Positions 34,501-46,308 of a stretch of DNA of 64,000 nucleotides are shown piece after piece (position 1 is the stretch's first letter; the number at the start of each line of letters is the position of its first letter). Position numbers and translations under genes: made by a program. Source of the DNA: Pseudomonas nabeulensis (GTDB taxonomy: Bacteria; Pseudomonadota; Gammaproteobacteria; Pseudomonadales; Pseudomonadaceae); assembly GCF_004682045.1 (NCBI RefSeq), contig NZ_QUZT01000003.1, positions 124,001 through 188,000 of the forward strand, written 5' to 3'. The notes beneath the pieces are model-generated. The model made no database searches. It was not told the DNA's origin and was given only the letters and a program-made list of their open reading frames with translations.

Positions 34501-35625
34501 TCAGCCACGATAGTAACGCTGTGGCACAAATGGCATTTTACTTACACGAAGTGGCACCTTTTTCCCACGTACCAACGCAGACACTTCGGTGTCCAGGGCG
34601 GTGAGCGCGCTGTCCAGGTAACCCATGGCCAACGGGCCGCCCAATGTCGGGCCAAACCCGCCGCTGCACACGCTGCCGATCACGGTGCCGTGCTCGTCGA
34701 CAATTTCTGCGCCTTCACGTACCGGTGTGCGCTCCTGTGGCAACAAGCCGACGCGCTTGCGGCTCACACCGGTTTGTTGCTGGGTGAAAATGCGGTCGGC
34801 ACCGGGGAAACCACCGGCACGTGCGCCATCGGCACGACGGGCCTTGGAGATCGCCCACAGCAGGCTGGCTTCAATCGGCGTGGTCTCGGTGTTCATATCG
34901 TGGCCGTACAGGCACAGGCCGGCTTCCAGGCGCAGGGAGTCGCGGGCGCCCAGGCCGATCGGTTGTACTTCGGTCTCGGCCAGCAGGCTGCGGGCCAGGC
35001 TTTCGGCATTGGCGGCAGGCACGGAAATTTCAAAACCGTCTTCACCGGTGTAGCCCGAACGGCTGACGTAGCAATCCACACCCAGCAGGCGCAGAGTGGC
35101 GAACTGCATGAAGGTCATCTTGGTGACTTCCGGTGCCAGGCGCGCCAGGACCTTCACCGCCGCCGGGCCTTGCAGGGCGAGCAGGGCACGTTCTTCGAAC
35201 AGCGGCTCGATGCTGCACTGGTCGGCAATGTGCTGGCGCAGGTGGGCCAGGTCCTGGTCCTTGCAGGCGGCGTTGACCACCAGGAACAACTCATCGTTAC
35301 CCAGGTTGGCCACCATCAGGTCGTCGAGGATGCCGCCCTGGTCGTTGGTGAACATTGCGTAGCGTTGCATGCCCACCGGCAGGTCGATGATGTCAACCGG
35401 CACCAGGGTTTCCAGGGCCTTGGCGGCATTCGCGCCGGTCAGGCGGATCTGGCCCATGTGGGACACGTCGAACAGCCCGGCCTGGTCACGGGTGTGCAGG
35501 TGCTCTTTCATCACGCCCAGCGGGTACTGCACCGGCATGTCGTAGCCGGCGAAGGGCACCATGCGTGCACCAAGTTCGATGTGCAGTGCGTGCAATGGGG
35601 TTTTCAACAGGGTTTCGGTGGACAT
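34501..35625 (-). CDS. gcvT: Aminomethyltransferase GcvT (glycine cleavage T protein)
   Basis: 374 residues. It has the folate-binding pattern of T protein: [14 protein letters not shown] and [13 protein letters not shown] near the N-terminus, [16 protein letters not shown] in the middle, and [20 protein letters not shown]. It transfers the methylene group from the aminomethyl-lipoyl H protein to THF and releases ammonia. It is the last gene of the leftward gcvH-gcvP-sdaA-gcvT cluster. AGGAGC lies just before the start. Confidence 0.96.
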   Translation of the reverse strand: MSTETLLKTPLHALHIELGARMVPFAGYDMPVQYPLGVMKEHLHTRDQAGLFDVSHMGQIRLTGANAAKALETLVPVDIIDLPVGMQRYAMFTNDQGGILDDLMVANLGNDELFLVVNAACKDQDLAHLRQHIADQCSIEPLFEERALLALQGPAAVKVLARLAPEVTKMTFMQFATLRLLGVDCYVSRSGYTGEDGFEISVPAANAESLARSLLAETEVQPIGLGARDSLRLEAGLCLYGHDMNTETTPIEASLLWAISKARRADGARAGGFPGADRIFTQQQTGVSRKRVGLLPQERTPVREGAEIVDEHGTVIGSVCSGGFGPTLGGPLAMGYLDSALTALDTEVSALVRGKKVPLRVSKMPFVPQRYYRG

Positions 35626-35664
35626 ATTCAGCTCCTGAAAAACGTGCTGGCGCGCCTGGGGGCG

Positions 35665-37041
<1,377 letters not shown>

Positions 37042-37079
37042 GAGTGGTTCTCCGGTTTCTTATTATTTGACTCGGTCAG

Positions 37080-37187
37080 TGTGGGAGGGGCGGTGCGACG
37101 ATTCGGCTTGCCCCCGATAGCAGTGTGTCAGCCACCAGAGTTGTCAACTGATACACCGCTATCGGGGGCAAGCCCCCTCCCACATTT
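37080..37187. repeat. REPIN-type inverted repeat, copy 3
   Basis: Same structure as copy 1, including the left-arm variant CGGTGCGACGATTCGGC. It fills most of the 165 bases between gcvP and sdaA, inside an otherwise co-directional cluster. Confidence 0.92.
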
Positions 37188-37206
37188 GACCTACTTGACC
37201 TTTAGG

Positions 37207-40047
37207 TTATGCGTAGCTCTCGATAGAAGGGCACGCACACACCAGGTTGCGATCCCCAAACACATTGTCCACTCGACCCACCGGCGGCCAGTACTTGCCT
37301 TCGATCAACGACGGCACCGGGTACACCGCTTGCTCGCGAGTGTACGGGTGGGTCCACTCGCTCACCAGTTCAGCGGCAGTGTGTGGTGCGTTTTTCAGTG
37401 GGTTGTCGTCCTTGTCCAGGGTGCCGTTTTCCACGGCGCGAATTTCTTCGCGGATGGCGATCATGGCGTTGCAGAAGCGGTCCAGTTCTTCCTTGGATTC
37501 ACTTTCGGTCGGCTCGATCATCAGGGTGCCGGCCACCGGGAACGACATGGTTGGCGCATGGAAACCAAAGTCGATCAGGCGCTTGGCCACGTCATCCACG
37601 CTGATGCCGCTGCTGTCCTTGAGTGGGCGCAAATCCAGGATGCATTCATGCGCCACCAGGCCGTTGCTGCCGGTGTACAGCACGGGGTAGTGCTCTTCCA
37701 GGCGACGGGAAATGTAGTTGGCATTCAGGATCGCCAGCTGCGAAGCGCGCTTGAGGCCCGCGCCGCCCATCATGCTGATGTACATCCAGGTGATCGGCAG
37801 GATGCTCGCGCTGCCGAACGGCGCCGCACACACCGCGCCTTCCTTGCGCTCCATGGCCGCGTGGCCCGGCAGGAATGGCGTGAGGTGCGACTTGACGCCA
37901 ATCGGGCCAACACCCGGGCCGCCACCGCCGTGGGGAATGCAGAAGGTTTTGTGCAGGTTCAGGTGGGACACGTCGCCGCCGAACTTGCCCGGCGCGCACA
38001 GGCCGACCATGGCGTTCATGTTGGCGCCGTCGATGTACACCTGGCCGCCGTTGTCGTGGATGATGCCGCAAATTTCGCGGATGCCTTCTTCGAACACACC
38101 GTGGGTGGACGGATAGGTGATCATCAGTGCGGCGAGGTGGTCGCGGTGCTCGATGGCCTTGGCGCGCAGGTCTTCGATATCCACGTTGCCGCGTGCATCG
38201 CAGGCGGTGACCACCACGCGCATGCCCGCCATGTTGGCGGTAGCCGGGTTGGTGCCGTGGGCCGACGACGGGATCAGGCAGATGTCGCGGCGCTCATCGC
38301 CACGGCTCTGGTGATAGGCACGAATCGCCAACAGGCCGGCGTACTCGCCCTGGGAACCGGCGTTTGGTTGCAGGGAGATCGCGTCATAACCGGTGGCCGC
38401 GCAGAGCATGGCTTCCAGGTCGGAGGTCAGCTCCAGGTAGCCGGCGCTTTGCTCGGCTGGAGCGAACGGGTGCAGGGCACCGAACTCGGCCCAGGTCACC
38501 GGGATCATTTCGCTGGCGGCGTTGAGCTTCATGGTGCACGAACCCAGCGGGATCATGGTGCGGTCCAGCGCCAGGTCCTTGTCGGCCAGCTTGCGCAGGT
38601 AGCGCATCAGCTCGGTTTCGGAGTGATAGCGGTTGAACACCGGGTGGCTGAGCACAGGCGATTGGCGCAGCAGCGCGGTTGGCAGGGTCGCGTCGACCTT
38701 GGCCGTGAACGCCGGCAGGGCTTTGCCATCGGCGAAGATCGCCCACAGGGTTTCGATATCGGCCTGGGTGGTGGTCTCGTCCACCGACACGCCAACACGC
38801 TCACTGTCTACCACACGCAGGTTGATGCGCTGGTCGCGGGCCTTGTCGTGCAGGGCGGCGGTTTGGGCGCCGGTATTGAGGGTGAGGGTGTCGAAGAAGT
38901 GTTCTTGCTCGACCTTGAAGCCCAGGGTGGTCAGGCCGTTGGCCAGGATCGCGGTCAACTGGTGTACACGCTGGGCGATCTGGGTCAGGCCTTTAGGGCC
39001 GTGGTAGACGGCGTACATACTGGCGATGTTGGCCAGCAGCACTTGGGCGGTGCAGATGTTCGACGTGGCTTTTTCACGGCGGATATGTTGCTCGCGGGTC
39101 TGCATGGCCAGGCGCAGGGCCGGCTTGCCGAAACGGTCGACGGACACGCCAACCAGACGGCCTGGCATATCGCGTTTGAACGCATCCTTGGTGGAGAAAT
39201 ACGCTGCGTGCGGGCCACCAAAGCCCAGCGGCACGCCGAAGCGTTGCGCGCTGCCGATGGCCACGTCGGCGCCGAATTCGCCCGGCGGTGTCAGCAGGGT
39301 CAGGGCCAGCAGGTCGGCGGCCACCGCTACCAACGCGTTGGCGGCGTGGAAACGCTCGGTCAGCTCGCGGTAGTCGAACACGTCACCGTTGCTCGCCGGG
39401 TATTGCAGCAGGGCGCCGAAGAACGGGCTGACGTCGGTCAGCTCACGTTCATCGCCTACCACCACGTCAATGCCCAACGGTTCGGCACGGGTGCGCAGCA
39501 CGTCGAGGGTTTGCGGGTGGCTGTGGATCGAAGCGAAGAAGGCGTTGCTGCCTTTGTTCTTGCTCAGGCGTTTGCAGAAGGTCATGGCTTCGGCGGCGGC
39601 GGTGGCTTCATCGAGCAGGGAGGCGTTGGCAATCGGCAGGCCGGTGAGGTCGCTGATCAGGGTCTGAAAATTCAGCAGCGCTTCCAGGCGGCCTTGGGAA
39701 ATTTCCGGTTGGTACGGGGTGTAGGCGGTGTACCAGGCCGGGTTTTCCAGCAGGTTGCGCAGGATCGGCGACGGCGTATGGCAGTTGTAGTAGCCCTGGC
39801 CGATATAGGTCTTGAACAGTTGATTCTTGCCGGCAATGGCCTTGATCTTGGCCAGGGCGTCGGCCTCGCTCAGGCCGTCTTCCAGGCCGAGCACGCTGGT
39901 GCCCTTGATGCTTTCCGGGATCACGCTGGCGCTCAGGGCTTCCAGGGAATCAAAACCCAGGGTGGCGAGCATGTGCTGCTCATCTTCCTGGCGCGGGCCG
40001 ATGTGGCGGGCGATGAATTCGTTGGCGGTGGTGATGTTAACGGTCAT
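37207..40047 (-). CDS. gcvP: Glycine dehydrogenase (decarboxylating) GcvP
   Basis: 946 residues, a full-length single-chain P protein. The pyridoxal-phosphate lysine is in [20 protein letters not shown]. Other family parts are [14 protein letters not shown] at the N-terminus, [20 protein letters not shown], and LGSCTMKLN. It decarboxylates glycine and loads the aminomethyl group on the H protein. It lies ten bases after gcvH in the same direction. Confidence 0.97.
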   Translation of the reverse strand: MTVNITTANEFIARHIGPRQEDEQHMLATLGFDSLEALSASVIPESIKGTSVLGLEDGLSEADALAKIKAIAGKNQLFKTYIGQGYYNCHTPSPILRNLLENPAWYTAYTPYQPEISQGRLEALLNFQTLISDLTGLPIANASLLDEATAAAEAMTFCKRLSKNKGSNAFFASIHSHPQTLDVLRTRAEPLGIDVVVGDERELTDVSPFFGALLQYPASNGDVFDYRELTERFHAANALVAVAADLLALTLLTPPGEFGADVAIGSAQRFGVPLGFGGPHAAYFSTKDAFKRDMPGRLVGVSVDRFGKPALRLAMQTREQHIRREKATSNICTAQVLLANIASMYAVYHGPKGLTQIAQRVHQLTAILANGLTTLGFKVEQEHFFDTLTLNTGAQTAALHDKARDQRINLRVVDSERVGVSVDETTTQADIETLWAIFADGKALPAFTAKVDATLPTALLRQSPVLSHPVFNRYHSETELMRYLRKLADKDLALDRTMIPLGSCTMKLNAASEMIPVTWAEFGALHPFAPAEQSAGYLELTSDLEAMLCAATGYDAISLQPNAGSQGEYAGLLAIRAYHQSRGDERRDICLIPSSAHGTNPATANMAGMRVVVTACDARGNVDIEDLRAKAIEHRDHLAALMITYPSTHGVFEEGIREICGIIHDNGGQVYIDGANMNAMVGLCAPGKFGGDVSHLNLHKTFCIPHGGGGPGVGPIGVKSHLTPFLPGHAAMERKEGAVCAAPFGSASILPITWMYISMMGGAGLKRASQLAILNANYISRRLEEHYPVLYTGSNGLVAHECILDLRPLKDSSGISVDDVAKRLIDFGFHAPTMSFPVAGTLMIEPTESESKEELDRFCNAMIAIREEIRAVENGTLDKDDNPLKNAPHTAAELVSEWTHPYTREQAVYPVPSLIEGKYWPPVGRVDNVFGDRNLVCACPSIESYA

Positions 40048-40057
40048 TGCGCGCTCC

Positions 40058-40441
40058 TCAAGCTTCAGCGTTGGCTTTGATCAGGCGGTCGTACGCGTCC
40101 TGATCCAACAGTTTAGCTACCGCCCCGGCATCGGCCGGTTTGAAGCGGAAGAACCAGCCTTCGCCCAGCGGGTCTTCGTTGACCAGTTCCGGGCTGTCGC
40201 TCAATTGTTCGTTCACTTGCAGCACTTCACCGGTCAGGGGCATGTACACGCCGCTGGCGGCCTTGACCGACTCCACGGTGGCGGCTTCAGCGCCTTTGTC
40301 GTAGGCCTGCAACTCCGGCAGTTGCACGAAAACCACATCACCCAGCGCGTTCTGCGCGAAAGCGGTGATACCCACGGTGACGCTGCCGTCGGCTTCGGCG
40401 CGCAGCCATTCGTGATCTTCAGTGAAACGCAACTCGCTCAT
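40058..40441 (-). CDS. gcvH: Glycine cleavage H protein GcvH
   Basis: 127 residues. The lipoyl-attachment lysine lies in [17 protein letters not shown], preceded by the YDKGAE turn; the N-terminal [13 protein letters not shown] is typical. It shuttles the aminomethyl group between P and T proteins. It is the first gene of the cluster. The ATG has GAGGAG eight bases upstream, and a sigma-54 promoter lies about 55 bases upstream. Confidence 0.97.
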   Translation of the reverse strand: MSELRFTEDHEWLRAEADGSVTVGITAFAQNALGDVVFVQLPELQAYDKGAEAATVESVKAASGVYMPLTGEVLQVNEQLSDSPELVNEDPLGEGWFFRFKPADAGAVAKLLDQDAYDRLIKANAEA

Positions 40442-40495
40442 GGAAACTCCTCGGGGCCAGATTCGCCTGGTGGACGGAATAATGAGGAGTTGCTT

Positions 40496-40512
40496 AGCAA
40501 GATCGCGGCCAA
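40496..40512 (-). promoter_or_regulatory. Sigma-54 promoter of the gcvH operon
   Basis: On the minus strand TTGGCCGCGATCTTGCT has the -24 GG and the -12 GC of sigma-54 promoters with exactly ten bases between them. It is 55 bases before the gcvH start and is followed upstream by three activator-like palindromes. This fits control by the enhancer-binding protein encoded further upstream. Confidence 0.8.
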
Positions 40513-40575
40513 TGTTATTAAATCGTTATAAATCAATGAGTTAATAAAAGTGGTTATAGACTTATGCAGTGAGGG

Positions 40576-40593
40576 TGTAGCGATTTCGCTACA
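40576..40593. promoter_or_regulatory. GcsR-type upstream activating site 1
   Basis: TGTAGCGATTTCGCTACA is a perfect 18-base palindrome, about 64 bases upstream of the sigma-54 promoter. The TGTA-N-TACA frame is the TyrR/PhhR/GcsR operator type. Confidence 0.8.
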
Positions 40594-40656
40594 GTTGCGC
40601 GCAAGAAAAAAAGCCTATGTGGATCAAAGCCTTGCATGGCGCGTGAAAAGCAGGGT

Positions 40657-40674
40657 TGTAGCGATATCGTTACG
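40657..40674. promoter_or_regulatory. GcsR-type upstream activating site 2
   Basis: TGTAGCGATATCGTTACG: same palindrome type with two mismatches. It directly adjoins site 3, leaving one base between them. Confidence 0.75.
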
Positions 40675-40675
40675 C

Positions 40676-40693
40676 TGTAGCGCTTTCGGTACA
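40676..40693. promoter_or_regulatory. GcsR-type upstream activating site 3
   Basis: TGTAGCGCTTTCGGTACA: same palindrome type, outer TGTA / TACA intact. Together the three sites make a 118-base upstream activating region. Confidence 0.75.
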
Positions 40694-40749
40694 GCCGATG
40701 TCGTTCCTGGACCAAAATTGGAATGCATTCAATCATTTGAAATGAGGTC

Positions 40750-40840
40750 AATGTGGGAGGGGGCTTGCCCCCGATTGCGGTGTGTCAGTCAACTTATCTT
40801 CCACTGACACACCGCCATCGGGGGCAAGCCCCCTCCCACA
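40750..40840. repeat. REPIN-type inverted repeat, copy 4
   Basis: AATGTGGGAGGGGGCTTGCC at the left and GGCAAGCCCCCTCCCACA at the right, inner CAGTC / GACTG-like pairing. It lies between the end of the regulator gene and the upstream activating sites of gcvH. Confidence 0.93.
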
Positions 40841-40862
40841 GTTGATTGCATTTCACATGGGT

Positions 40863-42371
40863 TCAGGGCTTGTTCGGGATGCCGTACTTGCGCAGGCGAT
40901 GGGCAATCGCGGTATGGGAGGTTTGCAACCGACTGGCCAATTGCCGCGTCGAGGGATAGCTGCTGTAGAGCTTCTCCAACAGGCTGCGTTCGAAGTCTTC
41001 AACGGCCTGTTCCAAACTATCGACTTCGTTATCGCTCTGGCGCGCCACCGAGGTGCCGGCGATGTCCAGGTCGCCAATGTCCACCAGGCTGCCTTCACAG
41101 ATGGCGGCGGCGCGGAAGATCACGTTTTGCAGTTGCCGCACATTGCCCGGCCAAGGGTTGCCCAACAGCGCCGGGTAAGTGCCGGGCGCCAGGCGGCAGA
41201 CCGGGCGTTGGATCTGCGCGCAGGCCTGCTGCATGAAATAGCGCGCCAGCAACAGGATGTCCTGGCCACGTTGGCGCAGGGGCGGCACTTCGACGTTGAG
41301 CACGTTGAGGCGATAGAACAGGTCTTCGCGGAAGGTGCCTTCACTGACCATTTTTTCCAGGTCGCGGTGGGTCGCGCTGAGAATGCGCACGTTAACCTTC
41401 ACTTCACGGTCGCCCCCGACGCGGCGGAAGCTGCCGTCGTTGAGAAAGCGCAGCAGCTTGGCTTGCAGGTACGGCGACATCTCACCGATCTCATCGAGAA
41501 ACACCGTGCCCTGGTTGGCCAGTTCCATCAGCCCCGGTTTGCCACCCCGTTGCGCGCCGGTAAAGGCGCCCGGCGCGTAACCGAACAACTCGCTTTCGGC
41601 GAGGTTCTCCGGCAACGCCGCGCAGTTCAGCGCCAGGAACGGCGCACTGTGGCGTGCACTGATGGCATGACAGGCCCGTGCGACCAACTCTTTGCCGGTG
41701 CCGGTTTCGCCCTGGATCAACAGCGGGGCATCCAATGCTGCCACCCGCTGCGCCCGCGCCTTGAGGGTGCGAATCACCGGGGATTCGCCGAGCAGCGCAT
41801 CGAACCCTTCGGCATGGTCATGGTGCAGCGCCGACAGTTGCTCGCCGATACGGTTGGGTTGATAGAGGGTCAGCAGCGCGCCTGCATCGGTGATCGGCGT
41901 GGCGTCCAGCAGCAAGGTCTGGCCGTTGACGCTGATCTCCCGCAGCGGCAGGCGAAAACCTTGTTCCAGCAACGTGGCCAGTAGCGCCGGGTCGTTGAAC
42001 AGTTCGCTGATGCTTTCCCCCGCCGGTTCGCGACCGTAGAGGGCGATCAACGCCGGGTTGGCCAGCAGGATCTTGCCCGCACTGTCCAGGGCCAGCACCG
42101 GGTCGGTCATGGCGGCCAGCAGGGCGTCGAGTTGCAGGTGGCGGCGTTGACCGGGGAGGATGTCGACTACCGTCACCGCCTGTACGCCGTGCACGCTGAA
42201 CAGCGCATCGCGCAGTTCTTCGAGGACGTCAGCGCTCAGGGTTGGCGCGTCGATATAGACGTTGGGCGGCACCATCTCCACCGCATCCAGGTTGAGATTA
42301 CGCCCACCGAGCAGGGCCAGGACTTCCTGGGTGATGCCGACGCGGTCGATGAAGCTGACGTGGATACGCAT
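40863..42371 (-). CDS. gcsR: TyrR-like sigma-54 enhancer-binding protein, probable GcsR
   Basis: 502 residues. An N-terminal ACT domain ([20 protein letters not shown]) is followed by a PAS domain ([20 protein letters not shown]) and an AAA+ domain with Walker A GETGTGKE, the sigma-54 contact loop GAFTGA and Walker [12 protein letters not shown]. The C-terminal helix-turn-helix is of TyrR type ([20 protein letters not shown]). In P. aeruginosa the TyrR-like GcsR beside the same genes activates glycine cleavage in response to glycine. Position, domain order and the sites found before gcvH support the same role. The ATG at 42371 was chosen because the upstream extension to 42464 reads through a REP element. 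Confidence 0.92.
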   Translation of the reverse strand: MRIHVSFIDRVGITQEVLALLGGRNLNLDAVEMVPPNVYIDAPTLSADVLEELRDALFSVHGVQAVTVVDILPGQRRHLQLDALLAAMTDPVLALDSAGKILLANPALIALYGREPAGESISELFNDPALLATLLEQGFRLPLREISVNGQTLLLDATPITDAGALLTLYQPNRIGEQLSALHHDHAEGFDALLGESPVIRTLKARAQRVAALDAPLLIQGETGTGKELVARACHAISARHSAPFLALNCAALPENLAESELFGYAPGAFTGAQRGGKPGLMELANQGTVFLDEIGEMSPYLQAKLLRFLNDGSFRRVGGDREVKVNVRILSATHRDLEKMVSEGTFREDLFYRLNVLNVEVPPLRQRGQDILLLARYFMQQACAQIQRPVCRLAPGTYPALLGNPWPGNVRQLQNVIFRAAAICEGSLVDIGDLDIAGTSVARQSDNEVDSLEQAVEDFERSLLEKLYSSYPSTRQLASRLQTSHTAIAHRLRKYGIPNKP

Positions 42372-42434
42372 GGGGGGGCTGACAATTCTGGGAAGCGAGA
42401 GGCGGCAAGTATGCCTTGCAGGCGATGCAGAACC

Positions 42435-42468
42435 AAATGTGGGAGGGGGCAAGCCCCCTCCCACATTT
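42435..42468. repeat. REP element as a perfect 34-base palindrome
   Basis: AAATGTGGGAGGGGGC, two A residues, and the exact reverse complement. It is a REPIN whose centre has been deleted, leaving the two REP arms fused. It lies between the DUF5064-like gene and gcsR. Confidence 0.93.
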
Positions 42469-42486
42469 GAAGCTGAGTTGTATCAG

Positions 42487-42849
42487 TTATTCCAAGTGCT
42501 CAGGCTTGATCGGGTCGCCCGGTTTCACATCCAGTTGATGCCGCACATCCTCGAACATCAGGTCGTATTGCTTGTGCATCGACCCATTCAACACGGCGAT
42601 CTTCGGCATGCCGTATTTCTGCGCGATGTTCATCGCATGCCGTGCGAAGTCGAACGCCTGGTCCTTAGGCAAGAAGAATTCTTCCTTGAGGTCCTTGCCC
42701 TGTACCGAGCCGTGCAGCTTGAACAGCATGCCCTTGCCTTCCTTGGGGTCTTGGCTGACCTCGTAGTCGATACACAGGTTGTAGCTGTAGTCCTGAGCAT
42801 TCAGCGCATGACGTTCGACGTGCAAGTGACCCGGTTCAAAGATGGCCAT
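42487..42849 (-). CDS. Small conserved protein after arcC (DUF5064-like)
   Basis: 120 residues, no signal or membrane segment. It starts MAIFEPGHLHVERHALN and has YNLCIDYEVSQDPKEGKGMLFKLHGSV in the middle. I recall a Pseudomonas family of this pattern as DUF5064; function is unknown. It is 18 bases downstream of arcC in the same direction and so is probably the last gene of the arginine deiminase operon. It has AGGAGA before the start. Confidence 0.75.
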   Translation of the reverse strand: MAIFEPGHLHVERHALNAQDYSYNLCIDYEVSQDPKEGKGMLFKLHGSVQGKDLKEEFFLPKDQAFDFARHAMNIAQKYGMPKIAVLNGSMHKQYDLMFEDVRHQLDVKPGDPIKPEHLE

Positions 42850-42867
42850 AGGCGTTTCTCCTCAACT

Positions 42868-43797
42868 TCACAGGTAGGTGATGCCAGGTTTTGCCGTGCT
42901 GATGCGTGTGCCGGCGCTGCCCTGGACGATGGCTTCGATGTCCGAGAGTGAACCGATGACCGCGGTTTTGCCAGTCTTGCGGGCGAACTCGCAGGCAGCT
43001 TGCACCTTGGGCCCCATGGAACCGGCGGCGAAGCCGAGTTTTTCCATTTCGTCCGGGTGGGCCTGACCGATAGCCTTCTGGGTGGGTTTACCGTAGTCGA
43101 TAAACGCCGCGTTGACGTCGGTAGCGATCACCAGCAAATCGGCTTCCAGTTGTGAGGCCAGCAGCGACGAGCACAGGTCCTTGTCGATCACCGCTTCGAT
43201 GCCGCGCAGCTTGCCATCTTCGCCGTACATAGTCGGGATACCGCCACCGCCGGCGCAGATCACGATGCTGCTTTTTTCCAGCAGCCACTTGATCGGACGG
43301 ATTTCAAAGATGCGTTTCGGGCGAGGGCTGGCGACCACGCGGCGGTACTTGTCGCCATCCGGTGCGATCGCCCAGCCTTTTTCAGCGGCCAGTTTTTCCG
43401 CTTCGGCCTTGGAGTACACCGGGCCGATAGGCTTGGTAGGGTTCTTGAAGGCCGGGTCCTTGGCGTCGACTTCGACTTGGGTAAGCAAGGTGGCGAAGGG
43501 CACTTCGAAGTCCAGCAGGTTGCCCAGTTCCTGTTCGATGATGTAGCCGATCATGCCTTCGGTTTCGGCGCCCAGCACGTCCAGCGGGTACGGTGAAACC
43601 TGGGTGTAGGCCGCCGCCTGCAACGACAGCAGGCCGACTTGCGGACCATTGCCGTGGGCGATTACCAGTTCGTTGCCGGGGTGGATCTTGGCAATCTGTT
43701 CGGTGGCGATCCGGATATTGGCGCGTTGGTTGTCCGCTGTCATGGGTTCACCACGGCGGAGCAGGGCGTTACCGCCCAGTGCAACGACGATACGCAT
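42868..43797 (-). CDS. arcC: Carbamate kinase ArcC
   Basis: 309 residues. It starts [19 protein letters not shown], the usual carbamate-kinase N-terminus, and contains [25 protein letters not shown], and [10 protein letters not shown]. It makes ATP from carbamoyl phosphate and ADP in the last step of the deiminase pathway. The longer frame to 43926 crosses a REPIN; ATG 43797 is preceded by GGAAGGA. Confidence 0.97.
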   Translation of the reverse strand: MRIVVALGGNALLRRGEPMTADNQRANIRIATEQIAKIHPGNELVIAHGNGPQVGLLSLQAAAYTQVSPYPLDVLGAETEGMIGYIIEQELGNLLDFEVPFATLLTQVEVDAKDPAFKNPTKPIGPVYSKAEAEKLAAEKGWAIAPDGDKYRRVVASPRPKRIFEIRPIKWLLEKSSIVICAGGGGIPTMYGEDGKLRGIEAVIDKDLCSSLLASQLEADLLVIATDVNAAFIDYGKPTQKAIGQAHPDEMEKLGFAAGSMGPKVQAACEFARKTGKTAVIGSLSDIEAIVQGSAGTRISTAKPGITYL

Positions 43798-43836
43798 ACA
43801 AAAGTCCTTCCGTAATTCTTCGTTGTGAACGCGGTC

Positions 43837-43930
43837 AATGTGGGAGGGGGCTTGCCCCCGATAGGGGTGTGTCAGTTGTAAAATTGTTGACTGACACCCT
43901 GCAATCGGGGGCAAGCCCCCTCCCACAATT
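43837..43930. repeat. REPIN-type inverted repeat, copy 5
   Basis: AATGTGGGAGGGGGCTTGCC on the left and GGCAAGCCCCCTCCCACAA on the right. It lies between arcB and arcC within one operon and could act as an mRNA stabiliser or as a partial terminator there. Confidence 0.93.
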
Positions 43931-43947
43931 TGACCGCATTCCTTCAG

Positions 43948-44958
43948 TTACAGGTCAGCCAGGGTGGAGACCAAAATCGCCTTGATGGTATGCATGCGGT
44001 TCTCCGCCTGCTCAAAGGCAATACACGCCGGCGACTCGAACACGTCGTCCGTCACCTCGATGCCATTGGCCAAATGCGGGTACTGCTCGGCAATCTGCTT
44101 GCCGACCTTGGTGTCGCTGTTGTGGAACGCGGGCAGGCAGTGCATGAACTTGGTGCGTGCATTGCCGGTGGCTTTCATCAGCTCGGCGTTCACCTGGTAC
44201 GGCAGCAGTTGCTCGATACGCTCGGCCCAGGCTTCCACGGGCTCGCCCATCGAGACCCATACGTCGGTGTGGATAAAGTCCACGCCTTTGACCGCGGCTT
44301 TCGGGTCTTCGGTGAGGGTGATGCGGGCGCCGCTTTCTTCCGCGTATTTTTTGCAGCGGCCCACCAGATCGTCATGTGGCCACAGGGCTTTTGGCGCGCA
44401 GATGCGCACGTCCATGCCGAGCTTGGCGCCCACCAGCAGCAACGAGTTGCCCATGTTGTTGCGGGCGTCGCCGAGGTAGGCGTAGCTGATCTCGTGGATC
44501 GGCTTGTCGGCGTGTTCGCGCATCGTCAGCACGTCGGCGATCATCTGGGTGGGGTGGTATTCATCGGTCAGGCCGTTGAACACCGGCACGCCGGCGAACT
44601 TGGCCAGTTCTTCGACGATTTCCTGCTTGAAGCCACGGTATTCGATGGCGTCGTACATGCGCCCCAGCACACGGGCGGTGTCTTTCATGCTTTCTTTGTG
44701 GCCGATCTGCGAGGAGCCCGGGTCGATATAAGTGACGTTGGCACCCTGGTCATAGGCCGCCACTTCGAAGGCGCAACGGGTGCGGGTCGAGGTTTTTTCG
44801 AAGATCAGCGCAATGTTGTTGCCTTTGAGGTGTTGTTGTTCGGTGCCGGTGTACTTGGCGCGCTTGAGGTCGCGGGACAGGTCCAGCAGGTAGCGCAACT
44901 CGCGCGGGGTGTGGTGTTCCAGGCTGAGCAGGCTGCGGTTGTGGATGTTGAACGCCAT
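43948..44958 (-). CDS. arcB: Catabolic ornithine carbamoyltransferase ArcB
   Basis: 336 residues. It has the carbamoyl-phosphate site [13 protein letters not shown], the ornithine-site HCLP in [10 protein letters not shown], and [12 protein letters not shown]. It splits citrulline to ornithine and carbamoyl phosphate in arginine fermentation. Its length and the position between arcA and arcC support the catabolic form. AAGGAGAATC precedes the start. Confidence 0.97.
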   Translation of the reverse strand: MAFNIHNRSLLSLEHHTPRELRYLLDLSRDLKRAKYTGTEQQHLKGNNIALIFEKTSTRTRCAFEVAAYDQGANVTYIDPGSSQIGHKESMKDTARVLGRMYDAIEYRGFKQEIVEELAKFAGVPVFNGLTDEYHPTQMIADVLTMREHADKPIHEISYAYLGDARNNMGNSLLLVGAKLGMDVRICAPKALWPHDDLVGRCKKYAEESGARITLTEDPKAAVKGVDFIHTDVWVSMGEPVEAWAERIEQLLPYQVNAELMKATGNARTKFMHCLPAFHNSDTKVGKQIAEQYPHLANGIEVTDDVFESPACIAFEQAENRMHTIKAILVSTLADL

Positions 44959-45027
44959 GATGATTCTCCTTGGATTCGGTCATCGGCCCGGTCGGCTTCG
45001 GGTGGAAGCCGCCGGGTGGAGGGTCGC

Positions 45028-46284
45028 TTAGTAGTCGATTGGGTCGCGGATGATCGGGCAGGTCATGCAGTGGCCACCGCCACGGCCACGGCCCAGTTCA
45101 CCGGCGCTGATGGTGATCACTTCCACGCCGGCCTTGCGCAGCAGGGTGTTGGTGTAGGTGTTGCGGTCGTAGCCGATGACCACGCCGGGCTCTACGGCCA
45201 CCACGTTGTTGCCGTCGTCCCATTGCTCGCGTTCGGCGGCGAAGGCGTTGCCGCCGGTTTCCACCACGCGCAGGGCCTTGAGCTTGAGAGCGGTGGCGAC
45301 CACATCGAGGAAGCTTGCGTCTTCACGGCGCACGTCGATGCCACCGGGTTTGCTGTCGTCAGGACGCAGGCTGAACGCGACGATCTGGTTGACCACTTCG
45401 GGGAAGATGGTGACCAAGTCGCGGTCGCAGAAGCTGAACACGGTGTCCAGGTGCATGGCGGCGCGGGATTTGGGCAGGCCGGCGACGATCACGCGCTCCA
45501 CCGCTTTGTGCTTGAACAGGTTCAGCGCCAGTTGGCCGATGGCCTGGCGCGAAGAACGCTCGCCCATGCCGATCAACACCACGCCATTGCCAATCGGCAT
45601 CACGTCGCCGCCTTCAAGGGTGGCATTGCCGTGTTCCTGGTCGGGGTCGCCGTACCAGATCTGGAAGTCGGCGTTGGTGAACTCGGGGTGGAATTTGTAG
45701 ATGGCGGTGGTCAGCAGGGTTTCCTGACGTCGCGCCGGCCAGTACATCGGGTTGAGTGTGACGCCGCCGTAGATCCAGCAGGTGGTGTCGCGAGTGAACT
45801 GGGTGTTCGGCAGCGGCGGCAGGATAAAGCTGGAGTGGCCGAGGAAGTCGCGGAACATTTCGATGGTCTTGCCACCGAAACTGGTCGGCAGGTCATCAGC
45901 CGACACACCGCCGATCAGGAACTCAGCGACCTTGCGCGGTTCCAGGCTGCGCAGCCATGAACCGACTTCGTTGACCAGGCCGAGGCCGACCTGGTTGGCG
46001 GTGATCTTGCGCTCCAGAATCCAGTCCAGCGCTTCAGGGATGGCAACGATGTCGGTGAGCAGGTTGTGCATTTCTAGCACATCAATATCCCGCTCGCGCA
46101 TCTTGGTGACGAAGTCGAAATGGTCGCGCTTGGCCTGGGCCACCCACAGCACGTCATCGAACAGCAGTTCATCGCAGTTGTTGGGGGTCAGCCGCTGGTG
46201 GGCCAAGCCTGGGGAGCACACCATGACTTTGCGCAGTTTGCCGGCTTCGGAATGGACGCCGTACTTCACTTTTTCCGTGGTCAT
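45028..46284 (-). CDS. arcA: Arginine deiminase ArcA
   Basis: 418 residues. It has the active-site Cys in [13 protein letters not shown] at the C-terminus and [17 protein letters not shown] and [12 protein letters not shown]. It hydrolyses arginine to citrulline and ammonia. GGAGGATCTGAA precedes the ATG at 46284, which rules out the longer frame starting at 46305. Confidence 0.98.
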   Translation of the reverse strand: MTTEKVKYGVHSEAGKLRKVMVCSPGLAHQRLTPNNCDELLFDDVLWVAQAKRDHFDFVTKMRERDIDVLEMHNLLTDIVAIPEALDWILERKITANQVGLGLVNEVGSWLRSLEPRKVAEFLIGGVSADDLPTSFGGKTIEMFRDFLGHSSFILPPLPNTQFTRDTTCWIYGGVTLNPMYWPARRQETLLTTAIYKFHPEFTNADFQIWYGDPDQEHGNATLEGGDVMPIGNGVVLIGMGERSSRQAIGQLALNLFKHKAVERVIVAGLPKSRAAMHLDTVFSFCDRDLVTIFPEVVNQIVAFSLRPDDSKPGGIDVRREDASFLDVVATALKLKALRVVETGGNAFAAEREQWDDGNNVVAVEPGVVIGYDRNTYTNTLLRKAGVEVITISAGELGRGRGGGHCMTCPIIRDPIDY

Positions 46285-46308
46285 TTCAGATCCTCCAATA
46301 AACACAAG

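Noticed and set aside
37081..40080. A 999-codon open frame on the plus strand across gcvP
   Set aside because: A shadow of gcvP for the same reason; its composition is low in complexity and it reads through a REPIN.
40442..40575. Possible glycine riboswitch before gcvH
   Set aside because: The leader is short (about 55 bases from the promoter) and no tandem glycine-aptamer pattern is visible. Control by sigma-54 and an activator explains the region.
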